64,000 bases of DNA, taken from the NCBI RefSeq assembly GCF_002846415.1, contig NZ_PJMX01000001.1:1116001-1180000 (forward strand), given 5' to 3'. Made by a program: the position numbers and the translations under genes. How positions within the stretch are numbered: position 1 is the first letter of the stretch; every line of letters starts with the position of its first letter. Positions 16,862 to 28,335 of the stretch are shown in pieces. Source of the stretch: Streptomyces sp. TLI_146 (GTDB lineage: Bacteria > Actinomycetota > Actinomycetes > Streptomycetales > Streptomycetaceae). The notes below the pieces were generated by a model. That model did no database searches and was not told the DNA's origin. It saw nothing but the letters and a program-made list of their open reading frames with translations.

Positions 16862-19456
16862 TCAGGCCGTCCGCACCTCCAGGACCGTGACCGAGTACGG
16901 CGCGAAGGTCGCCGTGAAGGCGGGTGCGATGCCGCTGACGGACCCGCTGCGCGGAACCACCGCCTCAGGGTTCGCGAGCGTGTTGGTGGCCTTCCGGTCC
17001 GCTGCCGCCAGGACCGTGACGGTGCCGGTCGAGGCCGTGCGGGCCACCCCCTGGAGGGAGACGGCCGTCTTGCGGGCCGTGCCGGTCGTGTTGACCACCG
17101 CGAGGTAGATGCGGTGGCCGGCCGGGTCGTGGGTGGTGACGACGTTGAGGCCGGGCAGCGCCCGCACCCCGGTGGGCAGCACCACCGTGCCCCGGCGGGT
17201 GCGCAGCATCTGCTGTGCGTAGTAGCTGGGCGAGTTGTAGCTGGTCAGCCCAGAGTACGCGATGAGGTTGGTGGCCCAGGTGTTGTCGTTGACATGGCTG
17301 AACAGCGGGGCGTACGACTCCATGAGGACCTGGTCGGAGTTGCGGATGAGCCCGGTCACCCAGGAGGCGTCGCCGAGCGCCGCGTCCAGGTTGGGCGTGG
17401 GGCGGCCCTCCTGCGCGGCCCACTCCCCGACGAACACCTTGGGGCTGCGCCGGTCCCGGCCGTCGTATTTGTGCGAGCCCGCCTGGAAGGCGGACGGCGA
17501 CTGGTAGTAGTGCTCGTCGATCAGGTCGTACGGGCGGGACGCGACCGGCGTCGTGGCGATCAGCTTCAGGGCCGGATAGCGGGCCTTGATGGCGTCGTGG
17601 AAGGCGGCATAACGCTCCTCGTACGAGCCGGACTTGTCGAACCAGTCCTCGTTGCCGATCTCCACGTAGGTGAGGGGGTAGGGCGCCGGGTGCCCGTCGG
17701 CCGCGCGGCGGGCGCCCCAGGTGGAGGTGGTGGGCCCGGTGATGTACTCGATCTGGTCGAGGGCGTCCCGCACGAAGGGTGTGAGGGCGTCGCCGGTGAC
17801 GTGGGCGCCCTGCAGGGAGTATCCGGCGTACACGCACAGCAGCGGGGCGCACCCCAGGTCCTCGGTCATCTGGAGGTATTCGGGCAGTCCCAGGCCGTCG
17901 GTGGACCAGTATCCCCAGGCGGAGTTGCGGTGTCCGGGCCGCTGTTCGACCGGGCCGATGGTCTTCTTCCAGTCGAAGCGGTCGGCGATGACGTTGCCTT
18001 CGAGGTAGTTGCCGCCGGGGAAGCGCAGGAACGCGGGCCGCAGGGCGGCGAGCTTCTCCATCAGGTCCACGCGCAGACCGTTGCGCCGGCCCTTGTACGT
18101 CGGTGGGAAGAGCGAGACCTGGCTCAGCCAGAGGGTGCCGGGAGCCGGGGCGGTGACGACCAGGCGGGCGTTGAGGGTGGTGGGGGCGCCGGGGCCGGTG
18201 CGCAGGGTCAGCTCGTGCTTGCGCCACGAGCCGGTGAGCGCCTCCGTGGTCGCGGTGGCGTGGACCGTGCCGTCCGTACCGACGATCGAGACCGTCAACT
18301 TGCCGGTGATGGAGGGTGACTTGACGTGGAGGGACGCGCGGTAGGTGGTGGAGGGGCGGACCGGGATGCCCCAGAAACCCTCGTTCGCGACGCCGTCTCC
18401 GGCGGCGGTGACCGTGACGCGCAGCGACTGGGTCAGGGCCTGGTTGAGCGGTTGGCCGGTGTCCACGGCGAAGGCGGCGCGGCCCACGGTGGACCAGTGC
18501 AGCGGTGTGGCCGCGGCCATGAAGCTGCGGTTGTTGACGAGTTCGGCGTACAGGCCGCCCTCGCCGCTGTGGTTGATGTCCTCGAAGAAGATACCGCCGA
18601 GTTCCGGGCTGACCACCGGGCCCGGCCGGGTGGCGTCGACGGTCAGCAGCGGCCTGGTGGAGTCCACCGGCACGCCCGCGAGGGCGGCGGCCTGCTCGGC
18701 GGTGAGGGCGGCGTCGAAGACCTGGACGTCGTCGATGAGGCCGTGCGCCTGGTCGACCTCGCCGCCCCCGAAGAGGCCGCGCCCGACGGCGGTGGCGCCG
18801 GTGGCGCGCCACCCGGCGGTGTAAGGTACCTCGCCCTCCAGGACGCCGTTGACGTAGAGCCGGACGACTCCGGCCGCCGTGTCGTCGACCCCGAGGAGGT
18901 GGTACCAGACGCCGGTCACGGGGGCGAAGGAGGCACCGGCGAGGGCCGCGGAGGCGTTCGCCGAGGTGGCGTCGGACGGCAGCCGGGTGAACGCGAACGC
19001 GCCGGTGTCGTCGCGCAGTTGCAGGAAGAAGCCGCTGACCTGGGCGCCGTCCACGGAGACGAAGGTCTGGTAGCCGGTGGTGGCCGAGAGTCGCACCCAG
19101 GCGGAGACGCTGAAGCTCTTCGTGGTGTCCACGACGGGCCCGCGGGCGGTGGCGTTGCCGCCCGCCGAGACATCGAGACTGGAGGCCCCGGACTTCGCCG
19201 CGCCCCAGCGCGCACCCGCGTTGAGGGTGAGGGTGCGGCCGCCCGCGCTGTCGGCGGCGGCGGTTCCGGCCGCCTCGTCGAAGGCCCAGTGCGCCACGGG
19301 CGCGGGGAGCGCGTCGGCCGCCCGCGCCGGGGCGGCCGCCAACGCCGGGCCGATCGCTCCGGCCAGCGGCAAGGCGCCGAGCGCCGTGACGATCGCCCTG
19401 CGACTGGGCCCGGAGTCGGGTTGCTCGGTCGGTCCGGTGGGGGTGCGTGAGGTCAT
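16862..19456 (-). CDS. Secreted LamG-GH51 alpha-L-arabinofuranosidase
   Basis: This 864-residue secreted hydrolase has a Tat-like signal (SRRAIVTALGALPLAGAIG), a LamG/concanavalin domain at about residues 50-240, and a GH51 module with a carbohydrate-binding-like insert after LGGIFFEDINHSGEGGLY. The acid/base is E603 in YVEIGNEDWF and the nucleophile is E678 in VFVGEWAAQ. GH51 enzymes release arabinose from arabinoxylan or arabinan outside the cell. The start is ATG at 19456. It is divergent from the sugar-uptake operon and has an IclR-type palindrome 27 bases before the start. Together this suggests it produces the sugar that the operon imports. Confidence 0.92.
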   Translation of the reverse strand: MTSRTPTGPTEQPDSGPSRRAIVTALGALPLAGAIGPALAAAPARAADALPAPVAHWAFDEAAGTAAADSAGGRTLTLNAGARWGAAKSGASSLDVSAGGNATARGPVVDTTKSFSVSAWVRLSATTGYQTFVSVDGAQVSGFFLQLRDDTGAFAFTRLPSDATSANASAALAGASFAPVTGVWYHLLGVDDTAAGVVRLYVNGVLEGEVPYTAGWRATGATAVGRGLFGGGEVDQAHGLIDDVQVFDAALTAEQAAALAGVPVDSTRPLLTVDATRPGPVVSPELGGIFFEDINHSGEGGLYAELVNNRSFMAAATPLHWSTVGRAAFAVDTGQPLNQALTQSLRVTVTAAGDGVANEGFWGIPVRPSTTYRASLHVKSPSITGKLTVSIVGTDGTVHATATTEALTGSWRKHELTLRTGPGAPTTLNARLVVTAPAPGTLWLSQVSLFPPTYKGRRNGLRVDLMEKLAALRPAFLRFPGGNYLEGNVIADRFDWKKTIGPVEQRPGHRNSAWGYWSTDGLGLPEYLQMTEDLGCAPLLCVYAGYSLQGAHVTGDALTPFVRDALDQIEYITGPTTSTWGARRAADGHPAPYPLTYVEIGNEDWFDKSGSYEERYAAFHDAIKARYPALKLIATTPVASRPYDLIDEHYYQSPSAFQAGSHKYDGRDRRSPKVFVGEWAAQEGRPTPNLDAALGDASWVTGLIRNSDQVLMESYAPLFSHVNDNTWATNLIAYSGLTSYNSPSYYAQQMLRTRRGTVVLPTGVRALPGLNVVTTHDPAGHRIYLAVVNTTGTARKTAVSLQGVARTASTGTVTVLAAADRKATNTLANPEAVVPRSGSVSGIAPAFTATFAPYSVTVLEVRTA

Positions 19457-19482
19457 GCTGAACTCCTCAGCTCTCGGTGCGG

Positions 19483-19498
19483 GTTCGAGATTTCGGAC
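19483..19498. promoter_or_regulatory. Candidate IclR operator before GH51
   Basis: GTTCGA-GATT-TCGGAC is an inverted repeat with one mismatch, and its geometry equals the perfect site at 22124. It lies 27 bases before the GH51 start codon. Confidence 0.5.
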
Positions 19499-19688
19499 GA
19501 CGTTCTGCATTTCGTCGCTACTGCGCCGCCGGGAGCATTCCGCTTCTCCCGCCACCACGTCAACACCCGAGGCGGTGCCGGGACGTTGCGGACGGCGGTG
19601 GCCGCCGCCGGATCCGGAACGGTTCCCGCGCGACCCATTGACACCCGCGACCGCACGTCATTACCGTCACGCCAGCATTTCGAACGTG

Positions 19689-19704
19689 TGACGAAATATC
19701 GAAC
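19689..19704. promoter_or_regulatory. Candidate IclR operator before dehydratase operon
   Basis: TGACGA-AATA-TCGAAC followed by G shares a 14-base segment, CGA(A/C)ATATCGAACG, with the perfect palindrome at 22124. It lies 33 bases before the TTG start of the dehydratase and within the 280-base divergent promoter region. Confidence 0.55.
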
Positions 19705-19736
19705 GGCATGGGCCGCAGCCTCGGGGAGCAACTGCC

Positions 19737-20903
19737 TTGCGAATCACGGGAATCAGCACACACGTCGTCGGGACCCCCTGGCGCAACCTCACCTACGTCC
19801 AGGTCCACACCGACGAGGGCCTCACCGGAGTTGGCGAGACCCGGATGCTCGGCCACACCGACGCGCTCCTCGGCTATCTGCGCGAGGCCGAGGCCAACCA
19901 CATCGCCGGTTCCGACCCGTTCGCGATCGAGGACCTGGTGCGCCGGATGAAGTACGGCGACTACGGGCGGGCCGGTGAGATCGTGATGTCCGGCATCGCG
20001 GTCGTCGAGATGGCGTGCTGGGACATCAAGGGCAAGGCGCTCGGCGTCCCGGTCTGGCAGCTGCTCGGCGGGAAGGTGACCGACCGGGTCAAGGCATACG
20101 CCAACGGCTGGTACACCACCGAGCGCACCCCGGAGGCGTATCACAAGGCGGCCCGGGCGGTCGTCGAACGCGGCTACCGGGCACTGAAGATCGACCCGTT
20201 CGGCACCGGCCACTTCGAGCTCGACCACCAGCAGACCCGGTACGCGGTGTCGCTGATCGAGGCGGTGCGGGACGCGATCGGCCCCGAAGCGGAGCTGATG
20301 CTGGAGATGCACGGGCGGTTCTCGCCGTCCACGGCCGTGCGCCTGGCCCGCGATCTCGCACCGTTCGCCCCCGCCTGGCTGGAGGAGCCGGTGCCGCCGG
20401 AGAACCTCAAGGCCCTGGAGAAGGTCGCCGCCAAGGTGGACATCCCGGTCGCGACCGGCGAACGCATCCACGACCGCATCGAGTTCAGGGAGCTCTTCGA
20501 GTCGCAGGCCGCCGACATCATCCAGCCCGACGTGGGCCACATCGGCGGCATCCTGGAGACCCGCAAGCTCGCCGCGACCGCCGAAGCGCACTACGTGCTG
20601 GTCGCGCCGCACAACGTGGGCGGCCCGGTGCTCACCGCGGCCAGCCTCCAAGTGGCGGGCTGCACCCCGAACTTCAAGATCCTTGAGCACTTCAACGACT
20701 TCGCGGACGCGGAGATCAAGAAGGTCGTCAAGGGCGCCCCCCAGGTGGTCGACGGCTACTTCGAACTGCCGCAGGCCCCGGGCCTCGGCGTCGAGCTCGA
20801 CGTGGACGCGGCGGCCGAGTTCCCCCAGCAGCAGGCCCGGTTCGACCTGTGGGCGGAGGGCTGGGAGAAGCGCGCCCCGAAGGCCTCGGGGGCGGCGGGA
20901 TGA
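19737..20903 (+). CDS. Enolase-superfamily sugar-acid dehydratase (GalD-like)
   Basis: This 388-residue member of the mandelate racemase/enolase superfamily has a capping domain in the first 125 residues, then the barrel: lysine in RALKIDPFG, metal-site acids in LMLEMHGRF, WLEEPVPPEN and VATGERIHDR, and the barrel-end base in VLVAPHNVGGP. The pattern is closest to galactonate dehydratase-type enzymes, which remove water from an aldonate to give the 2-keto-3-deoxy acid. The start is TTG at 19737, chosen because GGGGAG lies nine bases upstream and homology begins at once (RITGISTHVVGTPW). It is the first gene of the operon; the next gene overlaps as ATGA. The exact sugar acid is unknown. Confidence 0.88.
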   Translation: MRITGISTHVVGTPWRNLTYVQVHTDEGLTGVGETRMLGHTDALLGYLREAEANHIAGSDPFAIEDLVRRMKYGDYGRAGEIVMSGIAVVEMACWDIKGKALGVPVWQLLGGKVTDRVKAYANGWYTTERTPEAYHKAARAVVERGYRALKIDPFGTGHFELDHQQTRYAVSLIEAVRDAIGPEAELMLEMHGRFSPSTAVRLARDLAPFAPAWLEEPVPPENLKALEKVAAKVDIPVATGERIHDRIEFRELFESQAADIIQPDVGHIGGILETRKLAATAEAHYVLVAPHNVGGPVLTAASLQVAGCTPNFKILEHFNDFADAEIKKVVKGAPQVVDGYFELPQAPGLGVELDVDAAAEFPQQQARFDLWAEGWEKRAPKASGAAG

Positions 20904-22069
20904 GCGGGGGCGCGAGCGAGGACCCCGGGGGCGGGACGGCGACCGGCCGCGTACGTGAGGCCTCCGGGGGCGGGATGGCGATCGCCCGCGAGAGTGAGGA
21001 CTTCGAGGTCGGACCCATGGGCGGCGACACGGCCGACCGCCCCGGCGACGCCCCGGCGACCAGCCGCGCGATCGTCGTCGACGCGCCCGGCACCCACCGC
21101 CTGGTCACCCGGCCGCGCCCGAAGCCCGGCCCCGGCGAGGTGCTCGTCGAGGTCGCCGCCGCGGGGATCTGTCTGAGCGACCGGGAGGTGTACGACGGCA
21201 ACCGCGCCCCCGGCTATGTGCGCTACCCCATCACCCCCGGCCACGAGTGGTCGGGAACCGTCGTGGCGGCCGGGCCCGGTGTCGATCCCGCGCTGGTGGG
21301 GCGCAAGACGGTCGCCGAGGGGTTCCGCTCCTGCGGGACCTGCGAGCGGTGCCGGGCCGGGGACACCTCCCTGTGCTCCGCCGCGTACGCGGAGACCGGC
21401 TTCACCCATCCCGGCGCCTTCGCCGACCACCTGGTGGTGCCCGCCCGGCTGCTGCACCCGCTGCCGGACGACGCGGACCTGCGCGGCGCGGCTCTGCTGG
21501 AGCCCGCCGCCGTGGTGGCCGCCGCCGTACGGGCCGCCGCGCCGGAGCCGGGCGAACGGGTCGCGGTGGTGGGCGCGGGAACGCTCGGGCTGCTCGCGGT
21601 CCAGTTCCTGGCCGCCGTCTCCCCCGGCGAGCTGGCCGTCGTCGACCCCCGGCACGAACGGGCCGAACTGGCCTGCCGCATGGGCGCGACGCATGCCCGC
21701 GCCCCCGCCCAGTCCCCCGAGGTGCACGGCCGCTACGACCTCGTCGTGGAGACGGCCGGCGCCCGTACCACCGCCGCGGCCGCCTGCCTGCTCGCCCGGC
21801 GCGGCGGCCGGGTCGTCCTCACCGGGATGTTCGCCGAAGGCGCGGTGGGCATCGACCCGGTGCACCTCTCGGTGAGCCAGCTCACCGTGCGGAGCGTGTT
21901 CGGCGCCCCGTCCGCCGCCTGGTCGTACGCCGTACGGGCCTACAGCTCGGGCCTCATCGACCCGGCGTCACTGATCACCGACGAGTTCCCCCTGGAGCGG
22001 TACGCCGACGCCCTCGCGCTGGTCGGAGGCGGTGACCCGAAGACCGGAAAGGTGCTGCTGCGCCCCTGA
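20900..22069 (+). CDS. Zinc-dependent medium-chain dehydrogenase
   Basis: This 389-residue MDR-family alcohol/polyol dehydrogenase has catalytic-zinc residues in GICLSDREVY and TPGHEWSG, the structural-zinc cysteines in CGTCERCRAG, and the NAD-binding motif VAVVGAGTLGLLAVQFL. It begins at ATG 20900, overlapping the dehydratase stop as ATGA. The first 60 residues are low-complexity Gly/Asp/Glu and not conserved, so the true start may be later. In this operon it may oxidise the imported aldose to its lactone, the step before the lactonase and dehydratase; this is an inference. Confidence 0.85.
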   Translation: MSGGASEDPGGGTATGRVREASGGGMAIARESEDFEVGPMGGDTADRPGDAPATSRAIVVDAPGTHRLVTRPRPKPGPGEVLVEVAAAGICLSDREVYDGNRAPGYVRYPITPGHEWSGTVVAAGPGVDPALVGRKTVAEGFRSCGTCERCRAGDTSLCSAAYAETGFTHPGAFADHLVVPARLLHPLPDDADLRGAALLEPAAVVAAAVRAAAPEPGERVAVVGAGTLGLLAVQFLAAVSPGELAVVDPRHERAELACRMGATHARAPAQSPEVHGRYDLVVETAGARTTAAAACLLARRGGRVVLTGMFAEGAVGIDPVHLSVSQLTVRSVFGAPSAAWSYAVRAYSSGLIDPASLITDEFPLERYADALALVGGGDPKTGKVLLRP

Positions 22070-22123
22070 CGTCCCGTCTCCCGCCCCCAGCCGTACATCC
22101 GCACACCCAACGATCCGAACCTC

Positions 22124-22139
22124 GTTCGACATATCGAAC
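22124..22139. promoter_or_regulatory. Perfect IclR-type palindrome
   Basis: GTTCGA-CATA-TCGAAC is a perfect inverted repeat 39 bases before the GTG start at 22179, inside the operon. It implies an internal promoter for the barrel protein and the transport genes, controlled by the same regulator as the sites at 19483 and 19689. Confidence 0.65.
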
Positions 22140-22178
22140 GTCCTGGTATCCGGACTCTCTCGCACAAGGAATCCGCCT

Positions 22179-23174
22179 GTGACCGACGCACCAGCCACAC
22201 CTCCCGTCCCGGGCCCCGACAGCCCCCGCCGCCCCGGGGAACCGGCCCTGGAGACACTGGGTCTGGCCGCCCCGAGCGACAACCCCGCCGACTCCTCCCC
22301 GCACGCGTTCCCCGACGGAGGCGCCTGGCGCACCGAGATTCCCTCCGTCGAGGGTCCGGAGGCACTCTCGGTCGTACTGAAGGAGGCGTCCCGCCTCGAC
22401 GTGCCCGTCCACCGCGTCAGCCAGGGCAGCGGCGTCTGGATGCTCTCCGACGCCGAGATCACCGAGATGGTGGAGGGGTGCGCCGAGCGCGACATCGAGC
22501 TGTGCCTGTTCACCGGGCCGCGCGGCACCTGGGACACCGGGGCCTCCGCGCGCAGCGACTCGGGCGGCGCGGGACTGCGCGCCCGTGGCCATGACGCGCT
22601 CGCCGGATGCGTCGAAGACGCCCTGCGGGCGGCCGAGTTGGGGGTGCGCTGTCTGCTCGTCGCGGACGAGGGCGTGCTGTGGAGCCTGCACCGGATGCGC
22701 GAGCGGGGCCTGCTGCCCGCCGACACCACCCTCAAGGTCTCCGCGCTGATCGGCCCGGTCAACCCGGCTTCGGTGGCCGTGTACGAGCAGCTGGGGGCCG
22801 ACTCCGTCAACGTGCCCTCCGATCTGACGCCCGCCCACTTCACCGAGATCCGGCGGGTGTCGGGGGTCCCGCTCGACCTCTACATCGAGGCGCCCGACGA
22901 CCTCGGCGGCTATGTACGCATGTACGAGGCGCCCGACCTGATCCGCCGCGCCGCCCCGCTCTACCTCAAGTTCGGCCTCTCCCGGGCGCCCGGCATCTAC
23001 CCCTACGGCGCCCATCTGCGCGACACCGCCCTGGACACCGCCCGCGAGCGGGTGCGCCGGGGCCGGCTCGTCCTCGATCTGCTCGCCCGCCTCGGCGCCG
23101 ACGGCGGCATGTCCCCGCTCGGCTCCCGCCTCCCCGGCCCCCTGCACCGCTTCCCCGCGAACCCCAAGGACTGA
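22179..23174 (+). CDS. Barrel-like protein of unknown function, U32-like
   Basis: This 331-residue protein is not confidently recognised. After an 85-residue variable leader, regularly spaced strands ending in polar residues ([72 protein letters not shown]) suggest a TIM barrel. It faintly resembles proteins annotated as U32 peptidases but lacks the U32 cysteine signature. The start is GTG at 22179 with AAGGA eight bases upstream. It sits between the catabolic genes and the transporter; no keto-deoxy-acid aldolase is otherwise present, so it may fill that or a related step. This is speculation from position. Confidence 0.55.
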   Translation: MTDAPATPPVPGPDSPRRPGEPALETLGLAAPSDNPADSSPHAFPDGGAWRTEIPSVEGPEALSVVLKEASRLDVPVHRVSQGSGVWMLSDAEITEMVEGCAERDIELCLFTGPRGTWDTGASARSDSGGAGLRARGHDALAGCVEDALRAAELGVRCLLVADEGVLWSLHRMRERGLLPADTTLKVSALIGPVNPASVAVYEQLGADSVNVPSDLTPAHFTEIRRVSGVPLDLYIEAPDDLGGYVRMYEAPDLIRRAAPLYLKFGLSRAPGIYPYGAHLRDTALDTARERVRRGRLVLDLLARLGADGGMSPLGSRLPGPLHRFPANPKD

Positions 23175-23179
23175 TGACC

Positions 23180-24282
23180 ATGCGCCGCATCCGACCAGCC
23201 GCACTCGTGCTCACCCTCGCCACCGCCCTCGCCCTGACCGCCTGCGGGCAGGACAGTGAGGGAGGCGGCAAGGCGACGCCCAAGGGCGGCAAGGGATCCA
23301 CGATCGGCATAGCGATGCCGACCAAGTCGTCCGAGCGCTGGATCGCCGACGGGAACAACATGGCCCAGCAGTTCCGGGCGCTCGGCTACAAGACCGACCT
23401 CCAGTACGGCGAGGACAGCGTCGACCAGCAGGTCGCCCAGATCGAGAACATGATCACTAAAGGCGTGGACGCCCTGGTGATCGCGGCGATCGACGGACGG
23501 GCGCTCGGCGACGTCCTCAAGCAGGCCGCCGACCAGCACATCAAGGTGATCTCCTACGACCGTCTGATCCTCGGCTCCCCGAACGTCGACTACTACGCGT
23601 CGTTCGACAACGAGAAGGTCGGCGTGCTCCAGGCCACCTACCTCGTCGACAAGCTCGGCCTCAAGAACGGCGGCAAGCAGGGCCCCTTCAACATCGAGCT
23701 GTTCGCCGGATCGCCCGACGACAACAACACCCGGTACTTCTTCCAGGGCGCACTCAAGACGCTCCAGCCCTACATCGACAAGAAGCAGCTGGTGGTGCGC
23801 AGCGGCCAGACCCGCCTCAACCAGGTGACCACGCTGCGCTGGGACGGCGCCACCGCGCAGAAGCGCATGGACGACCTGCTGACGAAGGCGTACTCCACCG
23901 ACCGCGTCGACGCCGTCCTCTCCCCGTACGACGGGATCTCGATCGGCATCCTGTCCGCCCTGCGCTCCGGCGGCTATGGAACGGCCGCCAAGCCGTATCC
24001 GCTCGTCACCGGGCAGGACGCCGAGGTGGCGTCCGTGAAGTCGATCATCGCGGGCGTCCAGGCCCAGACCGTCTACAAGGACACCCGCGCCCTGGCCAAG
24101 CAGGCCGTGCAGATGGCCGACGCGGTGCTCACCGGGAAGACGCCCCAGGTCAACGACACCAAGACGTACGACAACGAGAAGAAGGTGGTGCCCGCCTTCC
24201 TGCTCAACCCGGTCAGCGTCGACAAGTCCAACTACCGGGCGACGCTGGTCGATTCGGGCTACATCAAGGCGAGTGACCTGAA

Positions 24283-24286
<4 letters not shown>
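23180..24286 (+). CDS. Sugar ABC transporter substrate-binding lipoprotein
   Basis: This 368-residue binding protein of the ChvE/multiple-monosaccharide group has a lipobox ALTAC (C22), then [19 protein letters not shown] and the two-lobed ribose-binding fold ([41 protein letters not shown]). It captures a monosaccharide outside the membrane for the two following components. ATG at 23180 is preferred (AAGGA nine bases before); ATG at 23174 overlaps the previous stop but is too close to that site. The gene order binding protein, double ATPase, permease is the classical one. Confidence 0.92.
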
Positions 24287-25854
<1,568 letters not shown>

Positions 25855-25859
25855 CCGCT

Positions 25860-27095
25860 ATGGGTCCGGTCACCACCGACGCCGCACCGAGCACCCCGAG
25901 GACGCCCGAGCCCCCGCGCTCCCCGGCCGGGGCGCTGCTCCTGGACGCGGCTCGCCGCAACATGCGCCAGTACGGGATGCTGGTCGCGCTCGGACTGATC
26001 GTCGTGCTGTTCCAGATATGGACCGACGGCGTCCTGCTCAAACCGAACAACGTCACCAACCTGGTCCTCCAGAACAGCTACATCCTGGTCCTCGCCATCG
26101 GCATGGTGATCGTCATCATCGCCGGTCACATCGACCTGTCCGTGGGCTCGCTGGCGGCCTTCGTCTCGGCCGCGTGCGCCGTGATGATGGTGGAGCACCA
26201 TGTGCCCTGGGTGCTCGCACTGGTCGTGGCGCTCGCCATCGGCGCGGTCGCGGGCGCCTGGCAGGGCTTCTGGATCGCCTACGTCGGCATCCCGTCCTTC
26301 ATCGTCACACTAGCCGGGATGCTGCTCTTCCGGGGCGGCACCCAGATCCTGCTCGGCTCCCGCTCACTCGGCCCGTTCCCCGAGGGCTTCCAGAAGATCT
26401 CCACCGGATACCTCCCCGAGTTCGGCCCCGACACCAACTACCACAACCTCACCCTCCTGTTGGGGCTGGCCCTGATCGCCGTCGTCCTGATCCAGGAGGT
26501 GCGCTCCCGGCGGCGCGAGCAGGCGTACGAACTCGATGTACTCCCCCGCGGCCTGTTCCTCACCAAGTGCGCGGCGATGGCCGCCGCCGTCCTCGCCTTC
26601 ACCCTCACCCTGGCCAGCTACCGGGGCGTGCCGGTGGTGCTGCTCCTGCTCGCCGCCCTGCTCATCGGGCTCGGCTTCGTGATGCGCAACGCGGTGGTGG
26701 GACGGCATGTGTACGCGCTCGGCGGCAACCAGGCGGCGGCGAAGCTCTCCGGCGTCAAGGACAAGCGGGTCACCTTCCTGGTCTTCGTGAACATGGGGGT
26801 GCTCGCCGCCCTCGCCGGTGTCGTCTTCGCGGCCCGCCTCAACGCGGGCACGCCCAACGCGGGCGTCAACTTCGAGCTGGAGGCCATCGCGGCCGCCTTC
26901 ATCGGCGGCGCCTCGATGAGCGGCGGCGTGGGAACGGTCCTCGGCGCGATCATCGGCGGCCTGGTGCTCGGCGTACTCAACAACGGTATGTCGCTGGTCG
27001 GCGTCGGCACCGACTACCAGCAGGTCATCAAGGGGCTCGTCCTGCTGGCCGCGGTGGGCTTCGACGTCTGGAACAAACGCAAGGTCGGCTCATGA
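25860..27095 (+). CDS. Sugar ABC transporter permease (GguB type)
   Basis: This 411-residue permease has about 10 hydrophobic segments and signatures of the ribose/multiple-sugar family: GMVIVIIAGHIDLSVGS near the N-terminus, GIPSFIVTLAGMLLFRGG, and EAIAAAFIGGASMSGGVGT with GLVLGVLNNGMSL near the end. The cytoplasmic N-terminus is Pro/Thr-rich. The start is ATG at 25860, five bases after the ATPase stop. It forms the membrane channel of the importer; a homodimer is expected because only one permease gene is present. Confidence 0.94.
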   Translation: MGPVTTDAAPSTPRTPEPPRSPAGALLLDAARRNMRQYGMLVALGLIVVLFQIWTDGVLLKPNNVTNLVLQNSYILVLAIGMVIVIIAGHIDLSVGSLAAFVSAACAVMMVEHHVPWVLALVVALAIGAVAGAWQGFWIAYVGIPSFIVTLAGMLLFRGGTQILLGSRSLGPFPEGFQKISTGYLPEFGPDTNYHNLTLLLGLALIAVVLIQEVRSRRREQAYELDVLPRGLFLTKCAAMAAAVLAFTLTLASYRGVPVVLLLLAALLIGLGFVMRNAVVGRHVYALGGNQAAAKLSGVKDKRVTFLVFVNMGVLAALAGVVFAARLNAGTPNAGVNFELEAIAAAFIGGASMSGGVGTVLGAIIGGLVLGVLNNGMSLVGVGTDYQQVIKGLVLLAAVGFDVWNKRKVGS

Positions 27096-27127
27096 CACAC
27101 CATCACCTACCCATAGGAGCAGTGGAC

Positions 27128-28288
27128 ATGAACACCAGCAGACGTACGGTGATGGCGGCGGGCCTCGCCACCGGCCTGACCACCGGTCTGGCCGCGGCGG
27201 GCCCGGGCACAGCGCATGCCACGCCGGGCCGTACCCCCACCAGAACCCTGTTCGGCACCCTGGACGACGGCACCCCCGTACACCTGTGGACCGTCGCCAA
27301 CGGCGGCATCCGGCTGGGGGTCCTCTCGTACGGCGGGATCGTGCACCGCCTCGACGTGCCCGACCGGCACGGCCGTCGGGCGAACATCGCGCTCGGCTTC
27401 GACAACCTCGCCGACTACGTCGCCAAGTCCCCGTACTTCGGCGGTCTGATCGGCCGCTTCGGCAACCGCATCGCGGCGGGCAGGTTCACCCTCGACGGCC
27501 ACACCTACCAACTGCCGCTCAACGACAGCGCGAACAGCCTGCACGGCGGCACCAAGGGCTTCGACAAGCAGATGTGGCACGTGGAGCCCTTCACCCGCCG
27601 CTCCGGCACCGGTCTCGTGCTCTCCCGGGTCTCACCGGACGGCGAGATGGGCTACCCCGGCACGTTGAAGGTCCAGGTCACCTACACCCTCACGGCACGC
27701 GGGGAATGGCGCATCGACTACTCGGCGACCACCGACCGGGCGACCGTCGTCAACCTCACCAGCCACACCTACTTCAACCTCGCGGGAGAGGGCAGCGGCC
27801 CGGTCCACGACCACACCCTCGAACTGGCCGCCGCCCGTTACACCCCGGTCGACGCGGGCCTCATCCCGACCGGCGAACTGGCCCGGGTGTCCGGCACCCC
27901 CTTCGACTTCCGGCGTACTAAGCGGATCGGCCAGGACCTCCGCCAGGGCCACCAGCAGCTCCTGTACGGCAAGGGGTTCGACCACAACTGGGTCCTGGAC
28001 AAGGGGAGCACACCGGACCCCGCGTACGCGCTCACGCTCGCCGAGCCGCACTCCGGGCGGGTGATGAGGATGTACACCACCGAGCCGGGCATGCAGTTCT
28101 ACAGCGGCAACTTCCTGGACGGCACCCTGGTCGGCACCTCGGGCCGCACCTACCGCCAGGGCGACGCCCTCTGCCTGGAGTCCCAGCACTTCCCGGACTC
28201 CCCCAACCATCCCGCCTTCCCGTCCACGGTGCTGCGCCCGGGCGAGACGTACCGGACGTCGACCGTGCACGCCTTCTCGACGCGCTGA
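27128..28288 (+). CDS. Secreted aldose 1-epimerase
   Basis: This 386-residue galactose-mutarotase-fold protein has a Tat-like signal (NTSRRTVMAAGLATGLTTGL, cleavage near AHATPG). Family features include SYGGIVHRLDVPDRHG, FGNRIAAGRF, NSLHGGTKGFDKQMW, TSHTYFNL with the catalytic histidine, and late GDALCLESQHFPDSPN with the catalytic glutamate. It interconverts alpha and beta sugar anomers; being exported, it would act on the sugar before uptake. ATG 27128 has AGGAG eight bases upstream; an ATG at 27092 overlapping the permease stop would add 12 residues. It is the last gene of the operon. Confidence 0.92.
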   Translation: MNTSRRTVMAAGLATGLTTGLAAAGPGTAHATPGRTPTRTLFGTLDDGTPVHLWTVANGGIRLGVLSYGGIVHRLDVPDRHGRRANIALGFDNLADYVAKSPYFGGLIGRFGNRIAAGRFTLDGHTYQLPLNDSANSLHGGTKGFDKQMWHVEPFTRRSGTGLVLSRVSPDGEMGYPGTLKVQVTYTLTARGEWRIDYSATTDRATVVNLTSHTYFNLAGEGSGPVHDHTLELAAARYTPVDAGLIPTGELARVSGTPFDFRRTKRIGQDLRQGHQQLLYGKGFDHNWVLDKGSTPDPAYALTLAEPHSGRVMRMYTTEPGMQFYSGNFLDGTLVGTSGRTYRQGDALCLESQHFPDSPNHPAFPSTVLRPGETYRTSTVHAFSTR

Positions 28289-28305
28289 GGGGTGCGGATC
28301 CGGGT

Positions 28306-28335
28306 ACCGCCTTCCGCTCACCCGGCGAAGGCGGT
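28306..28335. terminator. Hairpin between convergent genes
   Basis: The nine-base stem ACCGCCTTC/GAAGGCGGT with a 12-base loop sits between the epimerase stop and the lactonase 3' end, so it could stop both transcripts. It has no T-run, as is common in Streptomyces. Confidence 0.5.
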
